64,000 nucleotides of DNA, from positions 11,298,133-11,362,132 of the forward strand of contig OY743187.1 of assembly GCA_963555705.1 (NCBI GenBank). The letters are read 5' to 3'. The notes under the pieces were generated by a model. It did not search any database. It was not told the origin of the DNA and saw only the letters and a program-made list of their open reading frames with translations. The DNA is from Ligustrum vulgare. Taxonomy: Eukaryota > Streptophyta > Magnoliopsida > Lamiales > Oleaceae. Shown one piece after another: positions 11,658-23,033 of this stretch (the stretch's first letter is position 1; every line of letters begins with the position of its first letter). Both the position numbers and the translations under genes were made by a program.

Positions 11658-12818
11658 ATGGGGTGTTCAGCTTCTCGTCCCAGTAATTTCATCACTCAAC
11701 AGCAAAATCCCATCTCGAATTCTTCTTATTCACATTCAAATTCCCAGTTGCAGTCTCCATTTTCAGACCCTTGCTCAACTCCTGTATCACGAACTCTGTC
11801 TCTCCCTACCCCTTTGGTTCACCATCCACCTCTGTGTAAGGGGGATTCTAATCACTTTGTTTCCTTGACCTCCACCACTTATGGATCCCTTGTACTCGTT
11901 GAATCCCCAAACCCCAATTCCAATGGCCAAGATTTCGACAACCTGACTCCCCATTTGAAAAAGGGCCAAGATTATGGCGATTCTGAGGACCCTTTGTCCC
12001 CAGACTCGGTTATCAATACTTGGGAGCTCATGGAAGGGCTTGATGATGACGAATTCAATTTCCACCTCATTGACTACCCCAAGAAGCCCAAGAGGAAAGA
12101 GCTTGATGCTAGTGAGCTAGTGAAATCCTATGAGTTTGTAGAGCACAAGGATTCCAAGCCGTTGTGGAAGCATTTATCTGAGGAATCGTTGCTAGCAAAA
12201 ATGGATCCCAATGTGGTCTCTAGTTATCGAAAGGCGTTGTTGGCTAGACAGCATGGATATGAAAAGACCAAAGATATCTCGAAAGCTGAAAAGATTGAAT
12301 ATTTGGAATTAAACAATGTGAGTTCTTCTGTGTCAAATGATAATGAGTTGTATTACTTATCTGGTACTGAGGATCGAGTTATATTGTATTACACTAGCTT
12401 GAGGGGTATTAGGAAGACTTATGAGGATTGTTGTGCTGTAAGGGGGATTTTCAGGGGGTATAAAGTGTGTGTGGACGAGAGAGATATTTCTATGGACTCT
12501 TCATATAGAAAGGAGTTGCAGGAGGCATTGAAAGTCAAGACTGTAAGCTTGCCACAAGTATTTATTAGGGGGAAATACATTGGTGGAGCAGAGGAGATTA
12601 AGCAGCTTAATGAGGCTGGAGAGTTGGCTAACCTTTTGAAAGGTTTTCAGCTTATGGATTTGGTGTTTGTGTGTGAGATTTGTGGGGATGCAAGGTTCGT
12701 TCCATGTCCAAATTGCAACGGAAGTCGGAAGATTTATGAAGAAGATGAAGGGAGAATGAGGAGATGCCCCGAGTGCAACGAGAATGGATTGATACGATGC
12801 TCTGGTTGTTTCCCTTGA
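11658..12818 (+). CDS. Glutaredoxin-domain protein with C-terminal Cys-pair zinc region
   Basis: An intact 386-aa single-exon gene. The N-terminus begins Met-Gly-Cys-Ser, a good N-myristoylation/palmitoylation context, so membrane association is likely. Residues 1-110 are Ser/Pro-rich. Residues 118-130 hold the family signature VINTWELMEGLDD. Residues about 240-330 form a glutaredoxin fold with the cis-proline segment PQVFI (299-303) and Gly-Gly (309-310). The usual CxxC active site is replaced by Cys258-Cys259-Ala-Val, so classical dithiol chemistry is doubtful. Four Cys-x2-Cys pairs follow at 339, 350, 370 and 381, which probably bind zinc. This matches the plant family of single-exon glutaredoxin-like proteins often annotated 'At5g39865-like'. 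The exact function is not established. The start is the first ATG after a CT-rich leader. It is the clearest host gene on the left side of the window. Confidence 0.93.
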   Translation: MGCSASRPSNFITQQQNPISNSSYSHSNSQLQSPFSDPCSTPVSRTLSLPTPLVHHPPLCKGDSNHFVSLTSTTYGSLVLVESPNPNSNGQDFDNLTPHLKKGQDYGDSEDPLSPDSVINTWELMEGLDDDEFNFHLIDYPKKPKRKELDASELVKSYEFVEHKDSKPLWKHLSEESLLAKMDPNVVSSYRKALLARQHGYEKTKDISKAEKIEYLELNNVSSSVSNDNELYYLSGTEDRVILYYTSLRGIRKTYEDCCAVRGIFRGYKVCVDERDISMDSSYRKELQEALKVKTVSLPQVFIRGKYIGGAEEIKQLNEAGELANLLKGFQLMDLVFVCEICGDARFVPCPNCNGSRKIYEEDEGRMRRCPECNENGLIRCSGCFP

Positions 12819-13010
12819 GTGACACTGCTGATCAGCGAAAACTACTGTTTGGAACTTATTTGTGAGGCTATTTATATAACTTTTCTGCTAATGGAATGTG
12901 TATCTATTTCACTATTTGTGTAGGGTCTTGTTTTAGTCTCCTTTATGTAAACTTTCTGCATATTGTAGCCTATGGATATTCTTGTTCATTGTATCTGAAC
13001 AACATTATCT

Positions 13011-13016
13011 AATAAA
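13011..13016 (+). terminator. Poly(A) signal of the glutaredoxin-domain gene
   Basis: AATAAA lies about 190 bases after the stop codon in a T-rich 3' region, a plausible plant polyadenylation signal. Confidence 0.5.
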
Positions 13017-13800
13017 GTAGTATCATTGTGTGCATGTTTCTAAATGTTACCTATTGTTTCTTCATTCCATTTGTGAGAGTTAATTGCTGCTTTTATTCGT
13101 AGCTCAGAAATCATTGATTAGAATTGTCCTGAAATGCTGAACTGCTGATACTGATGTCTAATAAGCTGTGGAATTGTCCTGAAATGCTCATAGAATTTTC
13201 TGCTTTCTTCAGTAGGTATGATTCTGATGGATTTCATAAAATTAAAAGTGAATTTATGGGACCCCGTCGATTACCAGTTTATGCCTTCTTTAGATCTCGA
13301 ACGATATCCTTAAGACGGGTTTAATGTTGTTCATTTGTAGCAACTTTATGAATAAACTGTCTGGTGCATTGATCTGCTGGTTTAAAGCTTCTTTCATTAT
13401 ATGACACCGTTGTTTTTTACGTTCGGAAATATGTTGTATGGTTGAATTGTTCAGAAACCAACGTTATGGATTGCATTAGAATAGAGTAGAATGGTTTGTG
13501 GATGAATTTTTGTTATGTTCTTTGACTGCATGAGAAAACTTGATAGCATTTTTCTCTTTGAACTCGAGGCTTGGAATCGAGCTGAAGAAGTAAAAACCGG
13601 ATGTAATCCTAATATTTAAATTATAGAAGTTCTGTTGTTTTTGAATTATGACAAACTGCAAAATATAAGATTTCTGCTATGTTCTGATGTTCATCTTATA
13701 GATTTTTTGCCCTTTTAAGAGTAGAAATTCGTAACCGTAAAGCATAGTAGGTCTAATAACTGTTGTGTAGGTAGGAACTAGGGGCATAATTAATGGACCA
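13017..13800. other. Intergenic, nothing recognised
   Basis: AT-rich sequence without a supported ORF. A short phrase GAATTGTCCTGAAATGCT occurs twice near 13118 and 13171, a minor local duplication. Confidence 0.5.
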
Positions 13801-13943
13801 TGATACAATCACTTCGGGGGTCACCCCGAGGTGACTGCACCCTCACATAGAGGGTGCGGGGGCCCAATTTTTTGGAGTGGGTCCCGCACCCTCCATGTGA
13901 GGGTGCGGTCACCTCGGGGGTGACCTCCAAGGTGATTCTATCA
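13801..13943. repeat. GC-rich foldback (MITE-like) A
   Basis: Two arms of about 65 bases are near-perfect inverted copies. They start TGATACAATCAC on the left and end GTGATTCTATCA on the right, with a loop of roughly 10 bases near 13867-13877. Arms contain CACCCTCACATAGAGGGTG-type sub-hairpins. The GC content is far above the surroundings. No clear target duplication was found. It is related to the foldback at 15926-16064. Confidence 0.85.
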
Positions 13944-14370
13944 GTTTTGATAATTAATATCAAAACGACAGTATTCGTGTTCGGTTCTTGTTCTTGAAAC
14001 ATCCTTTCGATTTGTAGTTCGGTCCATGATCTTTTTGTTCGAATTAGATAGTTGAATCATGAGAAAGAACCATTTAAGTTGGTAAATCTTTTACCTCTTT
14101 CTGTGCTATAGTTCAAGTTACTGATGTTCATGGAGATTTCTGCTTCTTTTAAAGGATTTACCTGATATTCTGTGGTTCATTTTCTCTACCTATATTTTCA
14201 CCTTTGATGCATGCCTCCCTGTTGAGTTTTATGCTGAAGCAAGAGGAATTATAAATATGCTTCCTCCTTTTTCATCCCTATGAAGTTATTGGGAAAAAGT
14301 TACTATCCTCAAAAGTGTGTAAGCCCCAAAAAGAATACACGAGAAAGAATAAAATCCCAAAAATCACATA

Positions 14371-14448
14371 ATTGCTTTTTGAACATTCGTGGGAAGAACT
14401 GTACTTTAATATATATATTGCTTTTTGAACATTCGTGGGAAGAACTGT
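14371..14448 (+). repeat. 32-bp tandem duplication
   Basis: ATTGCTTTTTGAACATTCGT plus the next 12 bases occurs at 14371-14402 and again at 14417-14448, separated by a short AT spacer. Confidence 0.9.
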
Positions 14449-14467
14449 GTGTATATATATATATATT

Positions 14468-14690
14468 ATTTTACGAGGAAACCCGCAGTCGCTAATCACC
14501 GGGTGCACCACTTAATAATTCCTCGAGTTGATGCAATAACATGCAAACCACGTTGTCATGTAAACTGCACTAGACAAGCTCGGAATGACATGCTCGATCG
14601 AGAAAGTGTAGGTATGTGGAATTGAACTTGTGACCAAAAGCTTCCGCGCTCTTCTACTCTACCAACTTGGCCACTGCATGACGGGTGATA
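14468..14690 (-). mobile_element. tRNA-derived SINE, minus strand
   Basis: Read on the minus strand from about 14690, an A-box-like GTGGCCAAGTTGGTAGAG (about 14656-14673) is followed by a B-box-like GGTCACAAGTTCAATTCC (about 14618-14635), the spacing of a Pol III promoter. It then has a body with GTGCACCCGG and a GGGTTTCCTCGT 3' end typical of plant SINEs. The tail runs into T/A-rich sequence near 14468. No convincing target duplication was identified. Confidence 0.65.
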
Positions 14691-15052
14691 ATTATACTTT
14701 ATTAATCTGATTTAAATCGACTTACTCTATCAATTTTACAATATTTAAAATAAAACATTAAGTTTCAAAAATAAAATACATTTTCTGATTCTTTGATTTG
14801 ATTTGATTTTTAATACTCCTATAATTTTGATGCGTTCGAAAACTAAATTTATCACAGCGTAATAAAGTTTGCATCAATTAAGATCAAAGTTGGGATTATA
14901 TAAAAAGGTTAATGTTGAGAAATTAATCTGTAACCATTTTTTGCAAAAAGAAATTAGGAACTATCTTATCTATAATATTAGCAGATTTGATCCAACACGA
15001 GCGATCAATGTAAGATAAGAGGAAAAAAAATTACACCAAAATTATAAGGTAA

Positions 15053-15086
15053 TTATTATTATTATTATTATTGTTGTTGTTGTTGT
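15053..15086. repeat. (ATT)n(GTT)n microsatellite at element insertion site
   Basis: An ATT run passes into a GTT run just before the left LTR of the nested Copia element. A matching ATT run continues after the right LTR at 23034, so the element appears to have inserted into a microsatellite. Confidence 0.85.
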
Positions 15087-15507
15087 TGTTGGAATTGACC
15101 AAAAATTATGAAATAAAAAATTCTTGTTTGACAAGTAAAGGAAAAGCTGTCAAATTAAATTAAGAGTATTTTATTTATATAAATAATACTAAGTAGAAAA
15201 GGAAAATAATATTATTGGTATTATTATATAATTAGGTAAGATTTTGTATTGATTTTATTATATATGAATGTCAAGTTGGCAGCTAATTTGGTGTGTGCAA
15301 AAAAAAGGTGCATATGTTGTGAGAGAGAATTTAGAATTGAGAGGCGTCGGAATAGAGGGAAAATTGGGAAGAAAGAAATTAATTCGTGCTTTACGTTTAT
15401 TGTTATTTCTTTGTGTAGGAAGAAGTTGTGAGAATGAGAGAAAAATTGTATGAATAAGTTTTTTTCATTATCAATAAAAAGTGTTCTTCTTCCATGGTTG
15501 TCGACGG

Positions 15508-18026
15508 TGTAATGATCCGAAAAATTATGACATCCTTAGTTGTCCATTGTGACGTAATAAAAGTGTTCTAGAATTTATTTAATTATTTTGGAAATTAAAG
15601 AAATAAAAACAGAAGTTTTAATTAAATGAAAAGTTATGAAAAACGTATTTAAACGTCTTTCTTTAGAAGATTCGTTTGACCACTTTCGGTCTCCGATAAA
15701 TGCATAATTCATATGTAAAAATAAGTACTCGGAGTGAACTTCGAGAATCTGAAACCCATTCATCATTCCGATTAATGTACATCTCGTGGCGAATTTTCAA
15801 AGTCGGCGTTGCAACCGTAAGACTCGAAAAGACAGTTTCGAAGGGTCAAATTTGAGACGCCATAACTCTCACCTCGGTTAACCAAATCTTGTGAAACAAA
15901 ATCTATATGAAAATGGTGATGATACAAGTACTTCTGGGCTTACCCCCGATGTGACCCCTCCTCACATGGAGGGGGTGGAGCCCACTTGGCCCACTTGCGA
16001 CAAGTGGGCTCCACTCCCTCCATGTGAGGAGGGGGTCACCTCGGGGGTAAGCCCCGAGGTACTTTAAACATTTTTCATATGAAAGTACTCCATGAATACT
16101 TTAAAACGAGCCAAGAACATCCAATTTGGAATTCGTTTACTACCTCAAATCTGACCTCAAACATGGCATTATGAAAGTAGGAAAAATTTGGAATTGAAGC
16201 ATGAGGTGACATTTTGATCTTCATATCCAGTTTTAGCCTTCAAGAGTCATCTTCTACATCGTTAGGACACCTCCAGCTTGCATGGGAGTAGCATGACACC
16301 TCAACTTGACATTAAAATATTGTTTCTTAACCTTGAAGGAAGGCTCCAATCCTCTACATACAAGCTCTAGCCTTCCATTCGTGCATCCTTCTTTTTCTAT
16401 AAATAGTGAGGAGTTTAAATGAAGAAACATATCAGAAATCGGATCCAAAATGCTACAGAATCCCTTTTCCCTCTTTCAAACCCTAAGTATTGATTTCATA
16501 CCAAAATCATGTTTCAATCCGCTATAATCCATCTTTTTTATTGGCAAACATGTTTTCTCAAAATCCTTTATCAAAACAAATGATTTTAGATCAAAGAAAC
16601 CAAGAAAACTGACCTTCAGATTCTGAAAATATGTTTAGTGTCGACACCAGGTTCATCTGAGCTTAAAAATGGTATTCTGACACTTTAGTGTCAACACCAA
16701 ATCAGGTGGTGTCGATACCAAACGGACTGCCCGGCAACATAACTTCATTCAACCATAACTTTTGATCTACAACTCTGAATTGTGATCCCCAAAGCCATTT
16801 GAACTCTAGATTCAATGAACTTTCCAATGATATATTATACAACTCATGGAGACTTATGTGCTAGGAGTTATGTTCTTATTCCTCCACCTACTTTGTGCCG
16901 AGGAAGCCTTCCATTCCAAGAGAACTCATCCTAGGAACTGTTCACGGATTGATTCATCCAATAAATTGTGAGTGAGATGTATTTATTTGGATTATTTAAA
17001 TAATATGTAAATTATATTATGTGATTATAAGTAAGTGGATATGTTTATGTGAATTATGATTCAATTATAATGTGAGTTGAATTTGATTATTTGAATCATT
17101 GAATTAAGGAACTGAATATTCGATATACCTTATTATGTAGTATAATGTGATAACATGATACGATGAAATTACATTCGGTTCATGTTTTGGAAATGCAATG
17201 ACATTTGATATATGATGTATCATGAAAGAAAGTTTATGCATAAAGAAGAGTTTTGTGCATATGGATTATAGATTTGAACTCTAGCCCCCTCGATAATCAA
17301 CGTATTGTTTTGGATATCAATGTTGATGATTTAGGGAGGACCTCGCGACTCCGAGGGTTGTGAAGAACGACATGGTGATCTAATATCCCTGTTAGAGTCG
17401 AACATGATGAAAGATGACAGGGATGTAGAAGTCCTAGAGGATGAAATTGGCCTATGTAATCTGATGTGTTATGGCCATTTTATCGATATCCAGGTTATGG
17501 AAATGATAAGCGCTTTTGGGGTAGATGAGATAATCTATAATCGGGCCCTTAAAACATAAGTTTTGAAAAGAACATGCATGTGCATCGGATACTCATCATA
17601 CATTTGAATTTGTCTTGAATATATGAAGTTTACTTGTATACACCAATGTGCAATAACACATGTGTACTATATCTTACTCACTAGGAAAGTGTATGCTCAC
17701 CCCATGCCATCTAACCTTTCAGGTAACTATTGATATAAAAAAGATTGGCATTGATCTTCAGATAGCGCGACAGAGAGTGCTGCGCTAGGTAACGACCTGT
17801 GAGTTGTGGACTTACCACTGAATAAGAACTTTTGTATTTGAACTGCCACTCTTTTATTGCACTCGAGATCTTTATAGAAATGTTTATATCGTTACATTTT
17901 AAATAAATGGATTTTATTTTTGAGTGGAGGGATTTTAAATGAAAAAGTCTTGAAAAATTTGGGCATGACAAGTGGTATCAGAGCATTATTATTCTTGAAA
18001 AAGTTTGAGAATTTTGGGGTGTCACA
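15508..18026 (+). mobile_element. Gypsy-like LTR remnant inserted in the Copia LTR
   Basis: Starts TGTAATGATCCG and ends GGGGTGTCACA. Flanks GACGG (15503-15507) and GGCGG (18027-18031) look like a 5-bp duplication with one mismatch, and the sequence on both sides joins to match the intact right LTR of the host element. An LTR of about 2.46 kb (15508-17970) is followed by AG and a primer site TGGTATCAGAGC at 17973-17984. Only about 40 bases then remain before the right end, so the body and nearly all of the other LTR are deleted. The long LTR and primer spacing suggest a Tekay/Del-type element. Confidence 0.82.
15926..16064. repeat. GC-rich foldback (MITE-like) B inside the Gypsy LTR
   Basis: Arms of about 62 bases start AAGTACTTCTGGGCTTACCC and end as its inverted copy with AAGTACCTCGGGG on the opposite strand. 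The centre is GGCCCACTTGCGACAAGTGG. It shares CACCTCGGGGGT and CCTCACATGGAGGG words with the foldback at 13801-13943. Confidence 0.85.
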
Positions 18027-18185
18027 GGCGGTCAGCTGAGCCACGTTAAATTCTTCATTTTCTCTTTTGTCTAGTTATTTTGTGTTTTTGCGTTTCGCTG
18101 CGTTTGGTTCATTGGGGTGGGAAAATTGATTTTTTCCAATTGTGGTATCAGAGCTAAATGTTCAAACTCTAGGACTGTTGCGAAG

Positions 18186-18955
18186 ATGATGATGATTTCC
18201 AAGTTTGAGATGGAGCGATTTGATGGAAAGAATAATTTTAATATTTGAAAAAGTACAGTTGAAGATGTTCTCGTGCAATAGGGACTTTACAAAGCTTTGC
18301 AGGGTAAGAGGCCAGAAGGGATGAAAGATGTAGATTGGGAAGAGCTGGAAGTGAAGACCGTCAGTACAATCGGATTGACTCTTGCACATGAGGTAAATTA
18401 CAGTGTTTTGAACGAGAAATCCGCTTCTAAGTTATGGAAAACGTTACAAGATTTATATGTGTCCAAGTACCTAACAAATAGACTTTATTTGAAGAAACAA
18501 TTATATGAGTTGAAAATGGATGATGATATTGATGTTAGGGACCACTGAATAAGTTTAATAAGTGTGTGACTGAGTTGTTAAATGTGGGTGTGAAAATTGA
18601 GGATGAAGATAAGGCCATTATTTTATTGTCTTCCTTATCCAAATCATATGAGACGTTGGTGACCACATTGTTAGTTGGTAAATCTACTTTGACGGTGAAT
18701 AAGGTTTTGACCGCTTTGTTAGAGACAACCAACATGAAGAAGCCAAGTGGTAATGTGAATGGTGATTAGGTTCTATTGACTACTTCTGATAATAGGTATG
18801 GTAGAGGTGAATCGAGAGGAAGAAATTATAGTCAAAAGGATCGTTCTCAATCTCTTTCAAGGAGAGACGTTGAGTGTTATTACTGTCACAAGAAGGGTCA
18901 CGTTAGAAGAGATTGTGAAGAATTGACAAAACATCTTGAATCGAAGAGGAGATGA
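18186..18955 (+). pseudogene. Gag of the outer Copia derivative, broken
   Basis: Frame pieces from an ATG at 18186 match Copia gag (DUF4219/UBN2-type). In-frame stops lie near 18246 and 18279, a frameshift near 18540, and another stop at 18767-18769. A CX2CX4HX4C zinc knuckle lies at about 18874-18915. The downstream end is cut by insertion of the element at 18956; the protease continues at 21848. Confidence 0.88.
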
Positions 18956-21847
18956 TGAGATTCGAAGCGCGGAAGAAACGTCGGAAAGTTCCAAACTCAG
19001 GTTGTGGTTGGACGGATGAATCATGACCCGATATTCACGACGTGATGGCTCAACGATGCGGAATAAAGAACCACGACTTTCGAAACGACACAAGGATTTG
19101 CCCAATCTCCTTGATAAGTCTCTGATTTTGAACGCCACAAATATTCTAGCAAATATTTGATAAGTTCGATATTTGAATACCACAAGAAATATTCTTGATA
19201 AGTTCGAAAAACATAGGAATCCACCTGTAACTTTTATTGAATCCTCAATAAAAACTGTTTATATCAAAATCAAATCTCAAGTCTGAATTACAATGAATGG
19301 AAAAAACGTATAAATAAGCAAAATAAAACCCTAGTCGCTAATTTACTCAAAATAGAATTCTAATTAGACTAAAATTCTAAAATAGGCAAACAAATAATTA
19401 AAAACAAAATTTAACCTAAAAATACGCAAAACCCCTAATTTCCGTCTGCATAATTGACTTGCTGTTTTGAAGCCTCAAATGATAGAATTTAGCCATAAAA
19501 TCAGTCGGCTCAAGGGCTTTAGCCCATGAGTTTTGCTTAGTGGCCAATTTCTACTCGAAAAACACATATTATGCATCTAATTCCGACATGGTTGACTGGA
19601 TTGCACTTTTATTTGACTTGAATATTTAACTTTTTCCGTCAAGCCTGCTATGACTCCGATTGTCGAGGATCTGGAACACATCATACCCTCCTTCTTTAGA
19701 ATGATTCGTCCCGAATCATAGCTTTGTTCCTGTTATTTCACTTCACCTCCTGGATCAAACGGAGAATTTCTCCTGCTATTGCACATGATCAACCAAAAAT
19801 ATTCTGCAACGGGGGTCACGTGAATGACTTGAAGTTGAAACACCTTTGGAAATTGGTGGTGTTGCCCAAATTTTTACGTACCATTAACCTGCAAGAAAGA
19901 ATTAAATAGAACGGGGAGGGAAATGTTAGGTTCATAAGTTATAAGGTATGGATTCTTGTATTCATGAATTATCACCGTCAATTCCACTTTTTGAACTACG
20001 ATGCCCTTCTCTTCATCTCGTTCTCCTTTTGCAATTTCTTGCTCACCCCCTCTATCTCTTTTCTCTCAAGCTCGGTTACTTTCTCTAACTCAAGATTTCC
20101 TAACTCACCCACCTCTTCAAATTTTTTTCTTTGAAACTCAACCATATCTTCTACTTCCACATTCGTATCACCATGTTCGCACACTACCTCATCACTATCC
20201 AAATGTGGATGTACCAATTTAAAACCCAAATTTTGAACTTCTACCCCAACTTCTAATTCATCATCAAATTTTGGAGTTTGTTCACCTAACTCCACATTTT
20301 CAACTCATATCACAAAGTTCGGGGTCTCTTCAACTAATTCATGTCTCAAGCCTCCCTCCTTCTTTTCAACTTTCATATCCCGAGGCTCAACATGATTTTC
20401 GCTCTCTTCTAACCATCTAATTACCGCCTTTCGTTTCTCCTCATTCCTTTGCAATTTAGCCAAATATTTTCTTTCTGCCTCTCGTTCACACTTCAATCTT
20501 TCTTCATAAATTTCTTTTTGAATTTTCAAAATTGCTTTTGGATCAATCTCGACTCCTCTCTTAACCCCGATTCCATCCCTAGGTTTAGGATCACGCCTAT
20601 TCTCCCTCCTAGATCTAGAATCCGATTGAGATCGCTCCTTTTTCAATTTCCCCTCCCTTTCATCTAGTTTATTCAACCTCATCAAAGCATCATTCAAAAA
20701 TCTCCACATACGATCTTTATCATTATCGTTACCCCTTCTAGATGGATATTTTTCTTGAAAATTGGACATTATAGAATTTATGTAGAATGGAATGGAAAAG
20801 AAAAACAAAGGATAAAGGAATTCAAAAAAGTGGTTCTTGAATGGATTTTTTTTTTAAATAAATCCGAAAATCCGACACGAAGACAACAAAACGAACGGAA
20901 CAGGATTTGGATAAGAATCGAACAAAATAAACACTTTTGAATTTTTGTGGAATTTTTATATGGATCAAACTGGAAAAAATTTACTGGCACGAAGAACACT
21001 CAAGAAAAGAAAGACTCAACAACAAGATATGGATAATTCTTATAACATACTCGATGATAAACATAAGAATTAAACTGGATAGAAAAACCTGAATTCAGAG
21101 TCCAGCTCTGATACCAGATTATGAGATTCGAAGCGCGGAAGAAACGTCGGAAAGTTCCGAACTCAGGTTGTGGTTGGACGGATGAATCATGACCCGATAT
21201 TCACGACGCGATGGCTCGAAGATGCGGAATAAAGAACCACGACTTTCGAAACGCCACAAGGATTTGCCCAATCTCCTTGATAAGTCTCTGATTTTGAACG
21301 CCACAAATATTCTAGCAAATATTTGATAAGTTCGATATTTGAACGCCACAAGAAATATTCTTGATAAGTTCGAAAAACATAGGAATCCACCTATAACTTT
21401 TATTGAATCCTCAATAAAAATTGTTTATATCAAAATCAAATCTCAAGTCTGAATTACAATGAATGGAAAAAACGTATAAATAAGCAAAATAAAACCCTAG
21501 TTGCTAATTTACTCAAAATAGAACTCTAATTAGACTAAAATTCTAAAATAGGCAAACGAATAATTAAAAACAAAATTTAACCTAAAAATACGCAAAAACC
21601 CTAATTTCCGTCTGCATAATTGACTTGCTGTTTTGAAGCCCCAAATGATAGAATTTGGCCATAAAATCAGTCGGCTCAAGGGCTTTTGCCCATGAGTTTT
21701 GCTTAGTGGCCCATTTCTACTCGAAAAATACATATTATGCATCTAATTCCGACATGGTTGACTAGATTGCACTTTTATTTGGCTTGAATATTTAACTTTT
21801 TCCGTCAAGCCTGCTATGACTCTGATTGTCGAGTCTGGAACACATCA
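18956..21847 (-). mobile_element. LARD-like LTR element on the minus strand
   Basis: Direct repeats 18956-19683 and 21122-21847 (about 727 bp, roughly 3 percent different) begin TGAGATTCG and end CACATCA. The primer site is on the minus strand at 21104-21116 (complement reads TGGTATCAGAGCT), next to the right-hand LTR. A minus-strand purine tract lies at 19684-19697. The orientation is therefore minus. The internal region is only about 1.4 kb and has no pol, so it is a non-autonomous derivative. The flanks GATGA and GGAAA do not give a clean target duplication. Confidence 0.9.
19996..20769 (-). pseudogene. Charged coiled-coil ORF of the LARD-like element
   Basis: From an ATG at 20767-20769 a frame of about 154 codons runs to a TGA at 20305-20307, and the same frame continues to 19996. 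The product starts MSNFQEKYPS, then is very rich in Lys/Arg/Glu with long helical stretches, then becomes acidic. No zinc knuckle, protease or polymerase motif is seen. It may be a diverged gag-like structural protein of this non-autonomous family. Otherwise unrecognised. Confidence 0.55.
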
Positions 21848-22434
21848 GGAAAGGTAAAGAAAACATAGAGAATTCAGATTCTACAAATGTGGTGGACAAA
21901 AATTATGATCATGAAGATATTTTATGTGTTGCTAATGAGTCTAGTTAGTAATTGGTTTCTAGATTCTGGATGTTTTTATCACATGTGTCCAAATAGAGAT
22001 TGGTTTGAGAATTATAAGTCATGTAATGAGCATCATATTTTTGTTACTTATAATCAAAAACTTGAACTCAAGGGTTCGGGTACTGTGAAGGTGAGAATGT
22101 TTGATGGAGTGGTAAGAAGAATAACAGGTGTTTTACATGTTCCAAGATTAAAGCGAAGTTTAATATTGTTGGGAGCATTAGACACGTTGGGTTATGAATA
22201 TTCTTCTAGAGCTGGTGTGATGATTGTGAAGAAAAATTATGCACCAATAATTAAAGGTAAAAAGATTGGTAATTTGTACAAGCTAATAGGGAAGATGATT
22301 TTAGGTGGAGCTGCCAGATTGGAGTCACCCCAAGGGGAGTCTTCTAATATTGTTAAAGTTTGTAAAGTGGTCAAGACAGGATCTGTGACTAATGACAAGA
22401 AGATTGAAGAAAGTAGTTCAAAGATATCAAAATG
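21848..22434 (+). pseudogene. Copia protease segment of the outer element
   Basis: The frame around 21887-22434 contains the Copia aspartic protease pattern Trp-Phe-Leu-Asp-Ser-Gly (about 21952-21969) with its His/Cys neighbourhood, then ends in a short lysine-rich tail. The right LTR follows almost at once, so integrase and reverse transcriptase were lost before or at insertion. Gag continues from 18955 across the nested element. Confidence 0.85.
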
Positions 22435-22502
22435 AAAGGTGACGTTTCATGAATCTTTGAATACTGTTCACGTTTATTAGAATTTTTGGTCAATGTGGAG
22501 AT

Positions 22503-23033
22503 TGTTGGGATTGACCAAAAATTATGGAATAAAGATTTCTTGTTTGACAAGAAAAGGAAAAGTTGTCAATTAAATTAGGAGTATTTTATTTATATATACA
22601 ATACCAAGTAGAAAAGGAAAATAATATTATTGGTATTATTATATAATTAGGTAAGTTTTTTTGTATTGATTTCATTATATACGCATGTCAAGTTGACAGC
22701 TAATTTGGTGTGTGCAAAAAAAAGGTGCATATGTTGTGAGAGAGAATTTGGAATTGTGAGGCGTCAGAATAGAGGGAAAATTGGGAGGAAAGAAATTAAT
22801 TCGTGCTTTACATTTATTGTTATTTCTTTCTGTGGGGAGACGTTGTGAGAATGAGAAAAAAATTGTATGAGTGAGTTTCTTTCATTATCAATAAAAAGTG
22901 TATTCTCCCATGGTTGTCGGTGGTCAGCTGAACCACGTTAAATTCTTCTTTTTCTCTTTTGTCTGTTATTTTGTGTTTTTGCTTTTCGCTACGTTTGGTT
23001 GATTTGGGATGAGAAAATTGATTTTTCCCAACA
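22503..23033 (+). repeat. Right LTR of the outer Copia derivative
   Basis: Uninterrupted 531-bp copy of the split left LTR (15087-15507 plus 18027-18141). It ends TTCCCAACA and is followed by an ATT microsatellite. Confidence 0.92.

Larger units (their letters stand above)
15087..23033 (+). mobile_element. Outer nested Copia derivative (gag plus protease only)
   Basis: The left LTR is split into 15087-15507 and 18027-18141. The right LTR is 22503-23033 and starts TGTTGGGATTGACC and ends CCCAACA. A perfect primer site TGGTATCAGAGC follows the left LTR at 18143-18154, and a purine-rich AATGTGGAGAT precedes the right LTR. Coding content is gag and a protease segment only; integrase, reverse transcriptase and RNase H are absent. 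Two other elements are inserted inside it (15508-18026 and 18956-21847). Confidence 0.88.

Noticed and set aside
14610..14680. Possible tRNA gene on the minus strand
   Set aside because: A and B boxes are present but no cloverleaf or acceptor stem can be formed; the flanks fit a SINE.
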